Below, piece after piece: positions 35,655 through 44,457 of a DNA stretch of 64,000 bases. This stretch comes from Halieaceae bacterium UBA5044. Its GTDB lineage: Bacteria > Pseudomonadota > Gammaproteobacteria > Pseudomonadales > Halieaceae. The notes under the pieces were generated by a model. The model searched no databases. It saw nothing but the letters and a program-made list of their open reading frames with translations, and was not told the origin of the DNA. The stretch lies in NCBI GenBank assembly GCA_002416125.1, contig DIBU01000011.1, positions 62,001 through 126,000 of the forward strand, read 5' to 3'. A program made the translations under genes and the position numbers. Numbering within the stretch: the stretch's first letter is position 1; each line of letters opens with the position of its first letter.

Positions 35655-35677
35655 GCTACACCGCTGCGGCGGGTAGC
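35655..35677 (+). promoter_or_regulatory. S6:S18-binding autoregulatory leader motif
   Basis: In the rpsF leader, gctacaccgctg followed by cggcgggtagc forms a GCTAC/GTAGC stem enclosing an unpaired ACACCG...GGGT element. This matches the conserved motif bound by the S6:S18 ribosomal protein complex in rpsF mRNA leaders of many bacteria, which mimics the 16S rRNA site. It lies 22 bases upstream of the rpsF start, so binding should repress translation. Confidence 0.8.
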
Positions 35678-35698
35678 ATTAACCCGTAAGGAGCCACC

Positions 35699-36136
35699 AT
35701 GCGTCATTACGAAGTTGTTTTTATGGTCCACCCGGACCAGTCCGAACAAGTGCCCGGCATGATCGAGCGCTACTCCAACACCATCCAGAAGGACGGCGGC
35801 AGTGTGCACCGTCTGGAAGACTGGGGCCGCCGCCAGTTGGCCTACCCTATCAACAAGATTCACAAGGCACACTACGTGCTGATGAATGTTGAAGCGTCCA
35901 ACGAAGCGATGGAAGAACTCACTACGACATTCCGTTACAACGATGCCGTGCTGCGTAACCTGGTGATTCGCCGCGACGAAGCCATCACTGATGAGTCATT
36001 CATCATGAAGGCCGAAAAGGAAAGCCGCGAGCGCAAAACCCGTTACGAAGAGCGCCAGTCAGCTGATGCCGAGCGCAGTGCGCGCAGCAGCAGCGATGAT
36101 TCGGCTGACAAGGGCGATGACGAGTCCGGCGAATAA
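35699..36136 (+). CDS. rpsF: 30S ribosomal protein S6
   Basis: A 145-residue S6 protein with AAGGAG before the ATG. The core (about 1-95) starts MRHYEVVFMVHPDQSEQVPGMIERY and includes RLEDWGRRQLAYPINKIHKAHYVLMNVEA. The C-terminal tail from about 100 is charged and disordered-looking, rich in Ser/Asp, ending DDESGE; such acidic tails are the target of the RimK glutamate ligase where present. It heads rpsF-rpsR. Confidence 0.97.
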   Translation: MRHYEVVFMVHPDQSEQVPGMIERYSNTIQKDGGSVHRLEDWGRRQLAYPINKIHKAHYVLMNVEASNEAMEELTTTFRYNDAVLRNLVIRRDEAITDESFIMKAEKESRERKTRYEERQSADAERSARSSSDDSADKGDDESGE

Positions 36137-36185
36137 GCTGACTGTCACGTTGTAACGACTAGCATAGTTTACGAGGAGTAGCACC

Positions 36186-36413
36186 ATGGCACGTTTTTTC
36201 CGTCGCCGTAAGTTCTGTCGCTTCACTGCCGAAGGCACGAAGGAAATCGACTACAAGGATCTGGAAACCCTGAAGGCGTACATTTCCGAAACCGGCAAGA
36301 TTGTTCCCAGCCGCATTACGGGCACCAAGGCCCGGTACCAGCGTCAGCTGTCTACCGCCGTCAAGCGTGCGCGTTTTCTGGCGCTGTTGCCCTATTCGGA
36401 TTCCCACAAGTAA
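36186..36413 (+). CDS. rpsR: 30S ribosomal protein S18
   Basis: A 75-residue S18 protein: ARFFRRRKFCRFTAEGTKEI at the start, KDLETLKAYISETGKIVPSR and the end RARFLALLPYSDSHK. It forms the S6:S18 dimer of the 30S platform. It follows rpsF by 49 bases with a good ribosome-binding site (GAGGAG). Confidence 0.97.
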   Translation: MARFFRRRKFCRFTAEGTKEIDYKDLETLKAYISETGKIVPSRITGTKARYQRQLSTAVKRARFLALLPYSDSHK

Positions 36414-36467
36414 GGAAGTCCCCAGGGTGATGACCGCCAGCGGTCATCCGGTCACGGGAGGCCCAGA

Positions 36468-37376
36468 TTGAAAGGCCTGGCCAGTTTCATCATGCGCGGC
36501 CGCCTGCAGGCATTGCTGGTGGCCGTTGCCGGTTCCGGCAGCCTGCTGTTTTGCTGGATCAGCGCCGCAGCCATTGCGCTGGTGGCGCTGCGCCGCGGGC
36601 CGGGGCAGGGTCTCTGGCTGCTGTTGTGGGCGGTATTGCCGGCAGCCGTATTGATGGTGGTGTTCGGCGACAGCGGCCCGTTTGCCCTCTTGCTGGGTAC
36701 CACGGCCCTGGCGCTGGTGCTGCGGGTCACCGTAAGTTTGCCGCTGGCACTGCTGGCCAGTGTGCCGGTGGGGCTGCTGACAGGGCTGGCTATCGCGGTG
36801 TTTGGCGGCGAGTTGCTGGCGCAGATGTTGGTCTTCTTCGACCAGTTTCTGGCGGGACTGGAGCAGCAGATGGCGGCGGAAAGCGCAGCTGTCACCCTGC
36901 CACGGCCCACAGCAACGCAGGTGGCCGGTATGCTGGGTGCGGCGAATGCCATGCTCAGCGTGTTGTGCCTGCTGCTGGCTCGCTGGTGGCAGGCGGCCCT
37001 GTATAACCCGGGCGGCTTTGGCAGCGAGTTCCGTGCGCTGTACTACCCACCGGTGGTCAGTACACTGCTGGTGGTTGTGGCCGCAGCCCTGGTCGCCCTG
37101 GGTGCCGAGTTTCGGCCCTGGGCAGCGGTGTGCGCGGTACCGCTGACGGCCGCTGGCCTGGCCTTGGCGCATGCGCGGGTCGCCGAGCGGGGGCGAGGTG
37201 GCGGCTTGCTTACTGCGTTATATGTGGGCTGGCTGTTGGTCGATCTGGTCAAGCTGATGGTGGTGCTGTTGGCGGTGGTAGACAGCTGGTGGGGGTTCCG
37301 CCAGCGCTGGGCGGCAGCAGCGGCCGGAAAAGAGGTGAGTCGGCGCGACGAAGACGATCGCGATAACCGGCACTGA
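36468..37376 (+). CDS. DUF2232-like multi-pass membrane protein
   Basis: A 302-residue, very hydrophobic protein with about seven to eight membrane segments (for example LLVAVAGSGSLLFCWISAAAI, LLLGTTALALVLRVTVSLPL and LLTALYVGWLLVDLVKLMVVL) and a charged C-terminus (RRDEDDRDNRH). It corresponds to the DUF2232 family gene commonly found between rpsR and rplI in pseudomonads and relatives; the function is unknown. The start is a TTG at 36468 with GGGAGG upstream; no better ATG exists before 36492. Confidence 0.75.
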   Translation: MKGLASFIMRGRLQALLVAVAGSGSLLFCWISAAAIALVALRRGPGQGLWLLLWAVLPAAVLMVVFGDSGPFALLLGTTALALVLRVTVSLPLALLASVPVGLLTGLAIAVFGGELLAQMLVFFDQFLAGLEQQMAAESAAVTLPRPTATQVAGMLGAANAMLSVLCLLLARWWQAALYNPGGFGSEFRALYYPPVVSTLLVVVAAALVALGAEFRPWAAVCAVPLTAAGLALAHARVAERGRGGGLLTALYVGWLLVDLVKLMVVLLAVVDSWWGFRQRWAAAAAGKEVSRRDEDDRDNRH

Positions 37377-37422
37377 GTATTTACACGTAAGGGGGCCTGG
37401 CTCCCGAAAAGAGGAAGTCAAA

Positions 37423-37872
37423 ATGGAAGTCATTCTGCTGGAAAACATCGGCAACCTGGGTGGCCTGGGGGACAAGGTAGATGTGAAGGCCGGCTATGGC
37501 CGCAACTACCTGGTACCCCAGGGCAAGGCCGTGCCTGCAACGCGCAGCAATATCGCCGAGTTCGAAGCCCGTCGCGCGGAACTCGAAGCCGCCGCTGCAG
37601 CAGCACTGGCCGCGGCCGAGCAGCGCGCAGAGGCGATCAACGCCCTGCAGCCGGTCACCATTGGCGCCAACGCGGGTGAGGAAGGCAAGCTGTTCGGTTC
37701 GGTCGGCACCCGTGACATCGCCGAGGCCGTCACAGCAGCCGGCTGCGACATCGACAAGTCCGAAGTGCGTCTGCCCCAGGGCCCGCTGCGTGAGCTGGGC
37801 GAGTTCGAGGTGGATATCCAGGTGCACGGTGACGTCACCGCCACCGTTGTCATCGCGGTTGTCGCCGAGTAA
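37423..37872 (+). CDS. rplI: 50S ribosomal protein L9
   Basis: A 149-residue L9 with the typical N-terminal domain (MEVILLENIGNLGGLGDKVDVKAGYGRNYLVPQGKA), a long connecting helix rich in alanine (ELEAAAAAALAAAEQRAEA) and the C-terminal rRNA-binding domain (KLFGSVGTRDIAEAV). The ribosome-binding site is AGAGGAAG. Confidence 0.97.
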   Translation: MEVILLENIGNLGGLGDKVDVKAGYGRNYLVPQGKAVPATRSNIAEFEARRAELEAAAAAALAAAEQRAEAINALQPVTIGANAGEEGKLFGSVGTRDIAEAVTAAGCDIDKSEVRLPQGPLRELGEFEVDIQVHGDVTATVVIAVVAE

Positions 37873-37983
37873 GCAGCCAGCGGGCTCGGCTCCGGCCGGG
37901 GCGTATCCCGCCGTAACGCCGCGCACGGGCTGATGCGTGCCGGGAGCATGTGTGCCCGGGCTGCCCGTCGCGGACGACGCGCC

Positions 37984-38011
37984 CCGGACTGCGCGTCCCG
38001 GACTGCGCGTC
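37984..38011. repeat. Short tandem repeat upstream of dnaB
   Basis: The 14-bp unit ccggactgcgcgtc occurs twice in direct tandem (37984-37997, 37998-38011), preceded by a degenerate cgcggacgacgcgc. The surrounding 220-base gap between rplI and dnaB is GC-rich and shows no gene. The repeat may affect dnaB expression or may simply reflect slippage. Confidence 0.4.
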
Positions 38012-38094
38012 CCGTACGAAACCCGGGGGCACGGTTTACCTTGCGGGTAAAAATCCGCTAATCTGTGCGGCCGCGTTGGCCGCAGTCCCTTGTT

Positions 38095-39516
38095 ATGTCC
38101 AAGCCCGACTATCCCGAGATGATCGCCGAACCGCCCTTTGCCGGCGGTGGGCGCAGTTTCGACAGGGACGTCGCGCGCATCAAGATGCAGCCCCACTCCA
38201 TCGAGGCCGAGCAGTCCGTGCTGGGCGGCTTGCTGTTGTCCGCCGATGGTTGGGATGCTGTGGCGGAAACGGTCACCGCGGAGGACTTTTACCGCCCCGA
38301 CCACCGTCTCATCTTTCGCCAGATCGCGCGCCTTGCCGAGGTGACCCAGCCCATCGACGTCATCACGGTGGCCGACCGGCTCACCGCCAACGGCGAACTG
38401 GAGGCTGCGGGAGGGCTCGCCTACCTCGCCGAACTGGCCAGCAATACGCCGAGTGCCTCCAATATTCGCGCCTACGCAGAGGTGGTCAACGAGCGCGCCA
38501 GCCTGCGCAAATTGATCGAGGCGGCGCAGACCATTGCCGAGAGCGGCTTCAGCCCCGAGGGCCGCACCTCCGATGAGCTGATCGACGAGGCCGAGCGGTT
38601 GATCATGCAAATCTCGGAGCAGGGCCCGAAAGCCGGCGGCCCCCGGGACGTGAACCCCTTGCTGCAATCGGCCCTGGCGCGCATTGAAGAACTGTTCCAC
38701 TCCGGCGGCGATATCACCGGCCTGGACACCGGATTTATCGAGCTCAACCGCAAAACCTCCGGCCTGCAGCCGTCGGACCTGGTGATCGTTGCAGGCCGTC
38801 CCTCCATGGGTAAGACCAGTTTTGCCATGAACCTGGTGGAGAACGCCGTACTCGGCCAGTCCAGGCCGGTTCTGGTGTTCAGTATGGAAATGCCTGCCGA
38901 GCAGCTGATCATCCGCATGCTGTCGTCTATCGGTCGTATCGACCAGACGCGCATTCGCACCGGCAAGCTCGAGCAGGAGGACTGGCCCAAGCTCAGCGGC
39001 GCGGTATCGAAACTGAAGGATGTGCCGCTGTTTATCGATGACACGCCGGCGCTGACGCCCACCGAATTGCGCAGCCGCGCCCGCCGGATCGCCCGCGAAC
39101 ACGGCCAGATCGGGATGATCATGGTGGACTATATTCAGCTGATGCAGGTGGCCGGGTCCTCCGAGGGGCGTACCGCGGAGATTTCCGAGATTTCCCGCAG
39201 CCTGAAGGCCATCGCCAAGGAGTTTGCCTGCCCCATGGTCGCGCTGTCACAGCTAAACCGCTCCCTGGAGCAGCGTCCGAACAAACGCCCGGTGAACTCT
39301 GACCTGCGGGAATCGGGCGCGATTGAGCAGGACGCCGACGTCATCATGTTCATCTACCGGGACGAGGTGTACAACGAGGACTCCCCGGACAAAGGCACGG
39401 CTGAGATCATCATCGGCAAGCAGCGGAACGGCCCCATTGGCACCTGCCGGCTCGCCTTCATCGGCCAATTCACCCGTTTCGAGAATCTCGCGCGCGGGCA
39501 TTACGACGAGGAATAG
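38095..39516 (+). CDS. dnaB: Replicative DNA helicase DnaB
   Basis: A 473-residue hexameric helicase. The N-terminal domain starts after a short leader at KMQPHSIEAEQSVLGGLLLS; the linker helix is followed by the RecA-like domain with Walker A GRPSMGKTSFAMNL, DnaB motif FSMEMPAEQLIIRMLSS, Walker B IMVDYIQLM and SQLNRSLEQRPNKRP. I start it at the ATG at 38095 (MSKPDYPEM); an upstream GTG at 38065 has no support. It unwinds DNA at the fork and would be loaded by a helicase loader, for which the lambda-P-like protein at 43786 is a candidate. Confidence 0.96.
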   Translation: MSKPDYPEMIAEPPFAGGGRSFDRDVARIKMQPHSIEAEQSVLGGLLLSADGWDAVAETVTAEDFYRPDHRLIFRQIARLAEVTQPIDVITVADRLTANGELEAAGGLAYLAELASNTPSASNIRAYAEVVNERASLRKLIEAAQTIAESGFSPEGRTSDELIDEAERLIMQISEQGPKAGGPRDVNPLLQSALARIEELFHSGGDITGLDTGFIELNRKTSGLQPSDLVIVAGRPSMGKTSFAMNLVENAVLGQSRPVLVFSMEMPAEQLIIRMLSSIGRIDQTRIRTGKLEQEDWPKLSGAVSKLKDVPLFIDDTPALTPTELRSRARRIAREHGQIGMIMVDYIQLMQVAGSSEGRTAEISEISRSLKAIAKEFACPMVALSQLNRSLEQRPNKRPVNSDLRESGAIEQDADVIMFIYRDEVYNEDSPDKGTAEIIIGKQRNGPIGTCRLAFIGQFTRFENLARGHYDEE

Positions 39517-39550
39517 CCCCGTCACACGGGTCCTCGTGCACGCTGCCGGC

Positions 39551-41230
39551 TCAGGCCCTTGGTGTCGCCCGCTCGATAATGGCTGCACAGTCCAGGCCAC
39601 GGGGCAGCGCCCCGACGTTGTGCTGGCCTTCAGCGCCCAGGCGGGAGCTGCAGAAAGCCTCCGCTACCCCGGTCGGCGCATGTTGCAGTAACAGCGCGGC
39701 CTGTAGCGCCCGTGCCATGCGGTCCACGATGTCCCGCGCGCGGTACTCAAAATCCTCGGGCGCGCTGAGATCCTGCTGCAGGCGCTGCATGTCGCGATCC
39801 AGCGCGGGGTGCGCGCCGCGGGCCGCGCCCAGTTCATCGAGAAACACCTCGACCACGCGGGGTGACTTCTGCAAGGCGCGCAGCACGTCCAGGCACTGCA
39901 CATTGCCACTGCCTTCCCAGATCGCGTTCACGGGCGCTTCGCGATACAGCCTGGGCATCATGCTGTCTTCCATGACACCGCTGCCGCCAATGCACTCCAT
40001 CGCTTCATAGGCGTGGTTGGGGGCCCGCTTGCACACCCAGTACTTGCCAACGGCGACGCCCAGGCGCATGAACAGGGCTTCGCGCTCATCTGCAGCGTTG
40101 TCCAGTGCCCGCGCCATGCGCATGCCGGTCACCAGGGCGGCCTCGCTCTCGATGGCGAGGTCGGCCAGCACATTCTGCATCAGGGGCTGTTCGTTCAACA
40201 CGCGACCGAATGCCTGGCGGATGCTGCAGTGGTGCAGCGCCTGCGATGCAGCCATGCGCATGCCGGCGGCAGAGCCAATCATGCAGTCAAAGCGGGTCAG
40301 ACTGACCATCTCCACAATGGTGCGCACGCCGCGCCCCTCTTCGCCGAGCAGCCAGCCAAGTGCCCCGCGCAGCTCAATCTCGCTGGACGCATTGGAGGCG
40401 TTGCTGAGCTTCTTCTTCAGACGCAGCACCTGCAGGGGATTCTTGCTGCCATCCGGGCGCCAGCGCGGTACCAGGAAGCAGCTGGGGCCGGCTTCGGTTT
40501 GCGCCAGTACCAGGAAGGCGTCGCACATGGGAGCCGACAGGAAAAACTTGTGACCGACCAGTTCGTAGGCTTCCCCCATACCGCGCGCGCCCAGCGGGTG
40601 CGCGCGGGTGCTGTTGCTGCGCACGTCCGAGCCCCCCTGCTTCTCGGTCATGCCCATGCCGATGGTGACCGCGCGCTTCTCGACGTCAGGCACGTTGCGC
40701 GGGTCGTATTCCCGAGCCGTGATCTTCGGCTCCCAGAGCGCCGCAATGGCCGGGGTTGTGCGGATTGAGGGAATACAGGCGAAGGTCATGGTAATGGGGC
40801 AGCCATGGCCGGCCTCCACCTGGCTGTGCAGGTAGGTGTGTGCGGCGCGGGCGACATGCGCACCGGCGCGCGGTTCCGTCCAGGGGGAGGCGTGCAGCCC
40901 GTGGCGGATCGCGGTGTCCATGAGGCGGTGGTAGGCCGGGTGGTAGCTGACCAGGTCTACGCGGTTGCCGAAACGGTCGTGGGTGTCGAACTCCGGGGTG
41001 TACTTGTTGGCGGCGAAGCCGAGTTGCAGGTACTCCGCCCTACCGACAGCGTGGCCGAAGGTGCTGAGGCTCTCCCCGGCCCAGGCTGCGCCCTCGCGAG
41101 CCACCGCCTCCTGCAGCGCCTTGTCCTCGGTGTAAAGGTTGTAGTCCTGCAGCTCCCGCGATACGTTTTCGACGGTGTGGGTATCGGCGAGCGCCGAGGC
41201 GCGTTCGGCGGTATTTTGCAAGGCGGTCAT
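39551..41230 (-). CDS. AidB-like acyl-CoA dehydrogenase family protein
   Basis: A 559-residue acyl-CoA dehydrogenase-fold flavoprotein, matching the AidB subfamily (541 residues in E. coli) rather than the shorter catabolic enzymes. Signatures: TMTFACIPSIRTTPAIAALW, AVTIGMGMTEKQGGSDVRSN for flavin binding, KKLSNASNASSEIELRGALG, and AIWEGSGNVQCLDVLRAL with the catalytic glutamate. AidB is linked to protection of DNA during alkylation damage; other members are isovaleryl-CoA-type dehydrogenases. It converges on dnaB. Confidence 0.85.
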   Translation of the reverse strand: MTALQNTAERASALADTHTVENVSRELQDYNLYTEDKALQEAVAREGAAWAGESLSTFGHAVGRAEYLQLGFAANKYTPEFDTHDRFGNRVDLVSYHPAYHRLMDTAIRHGLHASPWTEPRAGAHVARAAHTYLHSQVEAGHGCPITMTFACIPSIRTTPAIAALWEPKITAREYDPRNVPDVEKRAVTIGMGMTEKQGGSDVRSNSTRAHPLGARGMGEAYELVGHKFFLSAPMCDAFLVLAQTEAGPSCFLVPRWRPDGSKNPLQVLRLKKKLSNASNASSEIELRGALGWLLGEEGRGVRTIVEMVSLTRFDCMIGSAAGMRMAASQALHHCSIRQAFGRVLNEQPLMQNVLADLAIESEAALVTGMRMARALDNAADEREALFMRLGVAVGKYWVCKRAPNHAYEAMECIGGSGVMEDSMMPRLYREAPVNAIWEGSGNVQCLDVLRALQKSPRVVEVFLDELGAARGAHPALDRDMQRLQQDLSAPEDFEYRARDIVDRMARALQAALLLQHAPTGVAEAFCSSRLGAEGQHNVGALPRGLDCAAIIERATPRA

Positions 41231-41268
41231 GGCGGGCTCCGGTGTGCGCTTTTCCGGCCCCCGTTATA

Positions 41269-42080
41269 TCAGTCCGCGAGGGCCTCTGCCAGTCGCGCGG
41301 CCTGCGCCTCCAGCGCCCGACGGGCGGGCGTGTCGCGCTGGCCGGCCAGTTGCTCGCTGGCCGCGGCGAGGAGCGCGCGGGCTTCCGCCTGGCTGTTGGC
41401 CTGCAACATCAGGTCCACCCGCTCCAGTTTCCAGCGTGCGCTGTCACGCAAGGGTATCCTCAGAGTTTCCTGCCGGGCAAGGGCTGCCTGCAGCCTACCG
41501 GCGCCGAGTTCCAGTGCGATTGCCTCACGCTGCAGCTGCGGTACCAGCCCTAGTTGCTCCAGGCCCTGGTCGAGCACGGCGAGCGCATCGTCGGACGACC
41601 GGATGCCTCCAGCATCGTGGCGGCGGAGACGAACAGCCCGGGGCTGGGCCGGGCCTGCAGCCTGAAGTGGGTTTGCAGGTCCGCCAGTGCGCGCTCGTGA
41701 TCGCCGGCATCGCGGGCGATCAGGGCTCGGTGGCGAAAGCCTTCCGGGTCATCCGGGAAGGCCGCGATGTGGCGATTTGCCAGAGCCATGGCCTGCTCCA
41801 GGTCACCCTTGCCGTAGAGCATGATGCTCTCGGGCAGGTCCGCGTACTGCGCCGGGCCCAGCTCCCGTGCCCGGGCAAAGTCCGCCTGGGCCTCGGCAAA
41901 ATGGCCGATTTCCCCGTACACCTTGCCCCGCTGCAGATACAGCGCCTGGTTCCCGGGGGCCTTGGCGAGGGCCTGTTCGATCGCCCTCAGCTGGTCCTCA
42001 TGGCCGGGATGCGCCACCACAGGCGCAGCGCCTGCCGGCGCCAGGCACAGTAGCAGCATTAGCAACAGGGGGCGCGACAT
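41269..42080 (-). pseudogene. TPR-repeat exported protein, interrupted by a frameshift
   Basis: From the ATG at 42080, a signal peptide (MSRPLLLMLLLCLAPAGAAP) is followed by tetratricopeptide-like repeats (NQALYLQRGKVYGEIGHFAEAQADFARARELG; FRHRALIARDAGDHERALADL). Near 41600, after MLEASGR, this frame turns into a short tail and stops at 41550, while the neighbouring frame continues the repeat sensibly (DDALAVLDQGLEQLG) to 41269. One missing base in the codon after ASGR would restore a protein of about 270 residues. Either a recent inactivating mutation or a sequencing error. It lies downstream of the phosphatase gene, same strand. Confidence 0.7.
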
Positions 42081-42136
42081 TATTGTAGTGCTCTTGGGTA
42101 ACCGGGCCGCGGCACTGGGCCGCGGCCACACGGGGG

Positions 42137-43681
42137 TCAGCGGGTTATGGTGAACTGATCCAGCACCTGGCCGTTGACGTCGATAAAGGAGTGGGTCAGG
42201 GCCGTGTCGCTGGCGTCGATGATGGCAGAGCCGAGCACCGGCAGGCCGCGGCGTGGCGGTTCCTCGGTATCCGCAGGCTGCTCGATGTGCGCCGGGTGAC
42301 GCAGCCACTCGTCCGCAGCAGTCAGGCTGCCGGCGTCCTTGTCTGCCTTGCCGGAGTTGCCCACGACGCTGTAGATCACCCGGTCGTCAACACCGCCGCT
42401 GGTCGGGCTGAGCTGGGCGTAGGGCAGATCACCGCGGCCCGTCGCGGGCTTTGCCGGATCTCCGTCCAGCAGTTCGGCATGCTCTGCCGTGGAGAATGTG
42501 TCCGAGGTGCCGGTGTGGCTGGTGATGTAGTAGCTGCGCTCGTAGGAGTGTGAGTGGCCGTTGTACACCAGATCGACGCCGTAGGCGTCAAAGATCGGCA
42601 CGAACTGTTCGCGCATGTCCCGCTGCGGGCGGTCGAAGCCATTGACCTTTTCCACGTCGTCCGAGTCGTGGTTGGCGCCCTTGGAATAGGGCGGGTGGTG
42701 GAAGATCACCACCGTCCAGTCCAGGTCGTTGCTGCTCAGGTCGTCAATCAGCCACTCGCGCATGGTCGCCAGCTGCTCAGGGTCCCGTGCCGAGAGCTGT
42801 GAATCCAGGCTCACCACATGCACGTTGCCGTGATCGAAGGAATAGTACTGCTCGGTACCGCTGGCAACGCCGCCCGCCTCACCCTCGGCGGGCAGGGAGA
42901 AGATGTCCAGATATGGCATGCGCCCCGGCTCGTCATCGGCTTTGGCCTGGTAGGAGTCCGGGTCTGCGCTGGTGCCCAGCCCGGGTAGGCCCAGGGTCGG
43001 GGAGAGAAAGCCCAGGCCCATTTCGTGGTTGCCGATGGTCGGCCACAGGGAGACCGATTTCAACAGGTCGGGGTAGGTCTCGAACACTGCCTGCTGGTAA
43101 TTGAAGTCGCTGCCCACGTTGTAGGCGTTGTCACCGAGCATCAGGAACAGGTCAATGGCCTTGCCGTCAGCTTCGATGAAGGCCTCCATGCCCGCCAGCA
43201 CCTCGGCGGCCTCGCCCTCGTGTTCTTCGCGCTCGTCATCGCCGCCGGTGCCTGAATCGCCGATCACCCACAGGCGCGTCTTGCCACCGGCCGCCGCATC
43301 GCCCCGTGCGGGCGCCGTGGTGAACTGCTGTCCGGCGGGTGCGGTGGGCGCGCCGCCCACGGAGTAGTAGTAGGTGGTGCCCGCCTCCAGGCCATCGATA
43401 CGGACTTCCTTGTGGTCGCCCTCTGTGTCCTCGGCGGCAAAGCGCATCGCCAGACCGTCGGCGCTGCTGCCGATGCAGGCGGCGGTGGCTTCCCCGCGCC
43501 ACTTGATGATCACGCTGCTGCTGGTCAGCTGCTGCAGGAACAGGCGCGAGGATTCGGTTTCCGTGCCGTCACAGGGGTTGGGCGGCGGCAGCACCTCTGC
43601 CACCTGGTCACTGCCGTCGCTGCAGCCCGCGAGCAGTGCCGTCACGGCGACTGCCAGTATCGTCTTGTTGTGCTGGGTCAT
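42137..43681 (-). CDS. Lipoprotein metallophosphoesterase (purple acid phosphatase-like)
   Basis: A 514-residue protein with a lipoprotein signal (ILAVAVTALLAGC; lipidation at C20). Residues about 45-130 look like the fibronectin-type N-domain of purple acid phosphatases (SSSVIIKWRGEATA; GLEAGTTYYYSVGG). The metallophosphoesterase motifs follow in order: GDSGTGGDD, LGDNAYNVGSDFNYQ, TIGNHEMGLG, VIFHHPPYSKG and YNGHSHSYERSYY. It is expected to be membrane-anchored at the cell surface or in the periplasm and to release phosphate from organic esters. The TPR pseudogene follows after 56 bases. Confidence 0.85.
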   Translation of the reverse strand: MTQHNKTILAVAVTALLAGCSDGSDQVAEVLPPPNPCDGTETESSRLFLQQLTSSSVIIKWRGEATAACIGSSADGLAMRFAAEDTEGDHKEVRIDGLEAGTTYYYSVGGAPTAPAGQQFTTAPARGDAAAGGKTRLWVIGDSGTGGDDEREEHEGEAAEVLAGMEAFIEADGKAIDLFLMLGDNAYNVGSDFNYQQAVFETYPDLLKSVSLWPTIGNHEMGLGFLSPTLGLPGLGTSADPDSYQAKADDEPGRMPYLDIFSLPAEGEAGGVASGTEQYYSFDHGNVHVVSLDSQLSARDPEQLATMREWLIDDLSSNDLDWTVVIFHHPPYSKGANHDSDDVEKVNGFDRPQRDMREQFVPIFDAYGVDLVYNGHSHSYERSYYITSHTGTSDTFSTAEHAELLDGDPAKPATGRGDLPYAQLSPTSGGVDDRVIYSVVGNSGKADKDAGSLTAADEWLRHPAHIEQPADTEEPPRRGLPVLGSAIIDASDTALTHSFIDVNGQVLDQFTITR

Positions 43682-43785
43682 GTTGGGTGTCCGTTCTTAT
43701 TGTTGAGAGTAAGTGCACAGGAATACGCCGCAAAAATAACAGTTGCCTCCAGGCTCGGCAACACATCGCTGCCGCGCGCGCCCGC

Positions 43786-44457
43786 TCAGAGCTGCGTTTC
43801 GCGACGCAGCCTGGCGAGTGCCTCCAGCTGTTGTTCGGCTGACAGCGGCGCCGGCTCGTGCTGCTCCAGTGCCGCCTCGCGGGGTATGGTCAGCGTTTCA
43901 CCGCGCAGGGCACGCGTGCACCAGGCCTGGTAGTGCTTGCGAAACACCGGCCAGGTCAGGCGTTCCGGGTTGTTGGCGAGAAAGAACCAGTCGCTGTCCC
44001 GGCCGGCGAGGTAGACCGCCGTGTGACTCCAGCGCTGCGCCGAACGGGGGCTCCGGGCATCACAGGCCTCGCGATAGGCCGTGTAGGCATCGGGCAGACC
44101 GAGGCTGGCGATACTCTCCTGGCAGCACTCCAGCATGCGATGCAGCGTGGGCAGGTACTCACTGTTCTCGATGGCGTGGCGGGCGCCGCGCAGGATTTGC
44201 TCAACCGGATAGTCCGCAAGGGATTCCAGCCACAGTTTCTTGATCTGCTTGAGCTGTTCGGCGTCGGGGTAGGCCGCGTAATACTGGTTGTGGTAGTTCA
44301 GCCGGAACAGGGCAAAAACCTGGTTGATGGCTTCGACATGGGCATCGCTGGCGGGCCGACGGCGGGCATCAGTCGGCCCAGGAGGTGTCGTTGAGGTCGT
44401 CTGCGAGGCTTCGATCCCGCGTGCGACCCGTTCGAGAAGATCCTTGCTGTCCGTCAT
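43786..44457 (-). CDS. Lambda replication protein P-like helicase loader candidate
   Basis: A 223-residue protein from the ATG at 44457 (AGGA upstream; 44478 would add seven residues). The part around EAINQVFALFRLNYHNQYYAAYPDAEQLKQIKKLWLESL and the later GARHAIENSEYLPTLHRMLECC fits the replication protein P family, phage lambda's DnaB loader (233 residues). The gene overlaps the 3' end of the DnaT-like gene by 89 bases and is cotranscribed with it. That pairing suggests a chromosomal primosome or helicase-loading role; lack of other phage genes nearby argues against a prophage. Confidence 0.7.
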   Translation of the reverse strand: MTDSKDLLERVARGIEASQTTSTTPPGPTDARRRPASDAHVEAINQVFALFRLNYHNQYYAAYPDAEQLKQIKKLWLESLADYPVEQILRGARHAIENSEYLPTLHRMLECCQESIASLGLPDAYTAYREACDARSPRSAQRWSHTAVYLAGRDSDWFFLANNPERLTWPVFRKHYQAWCTRALRGETLTIPREAALEQHEPAPLSAEQQLEALARLRRETQL

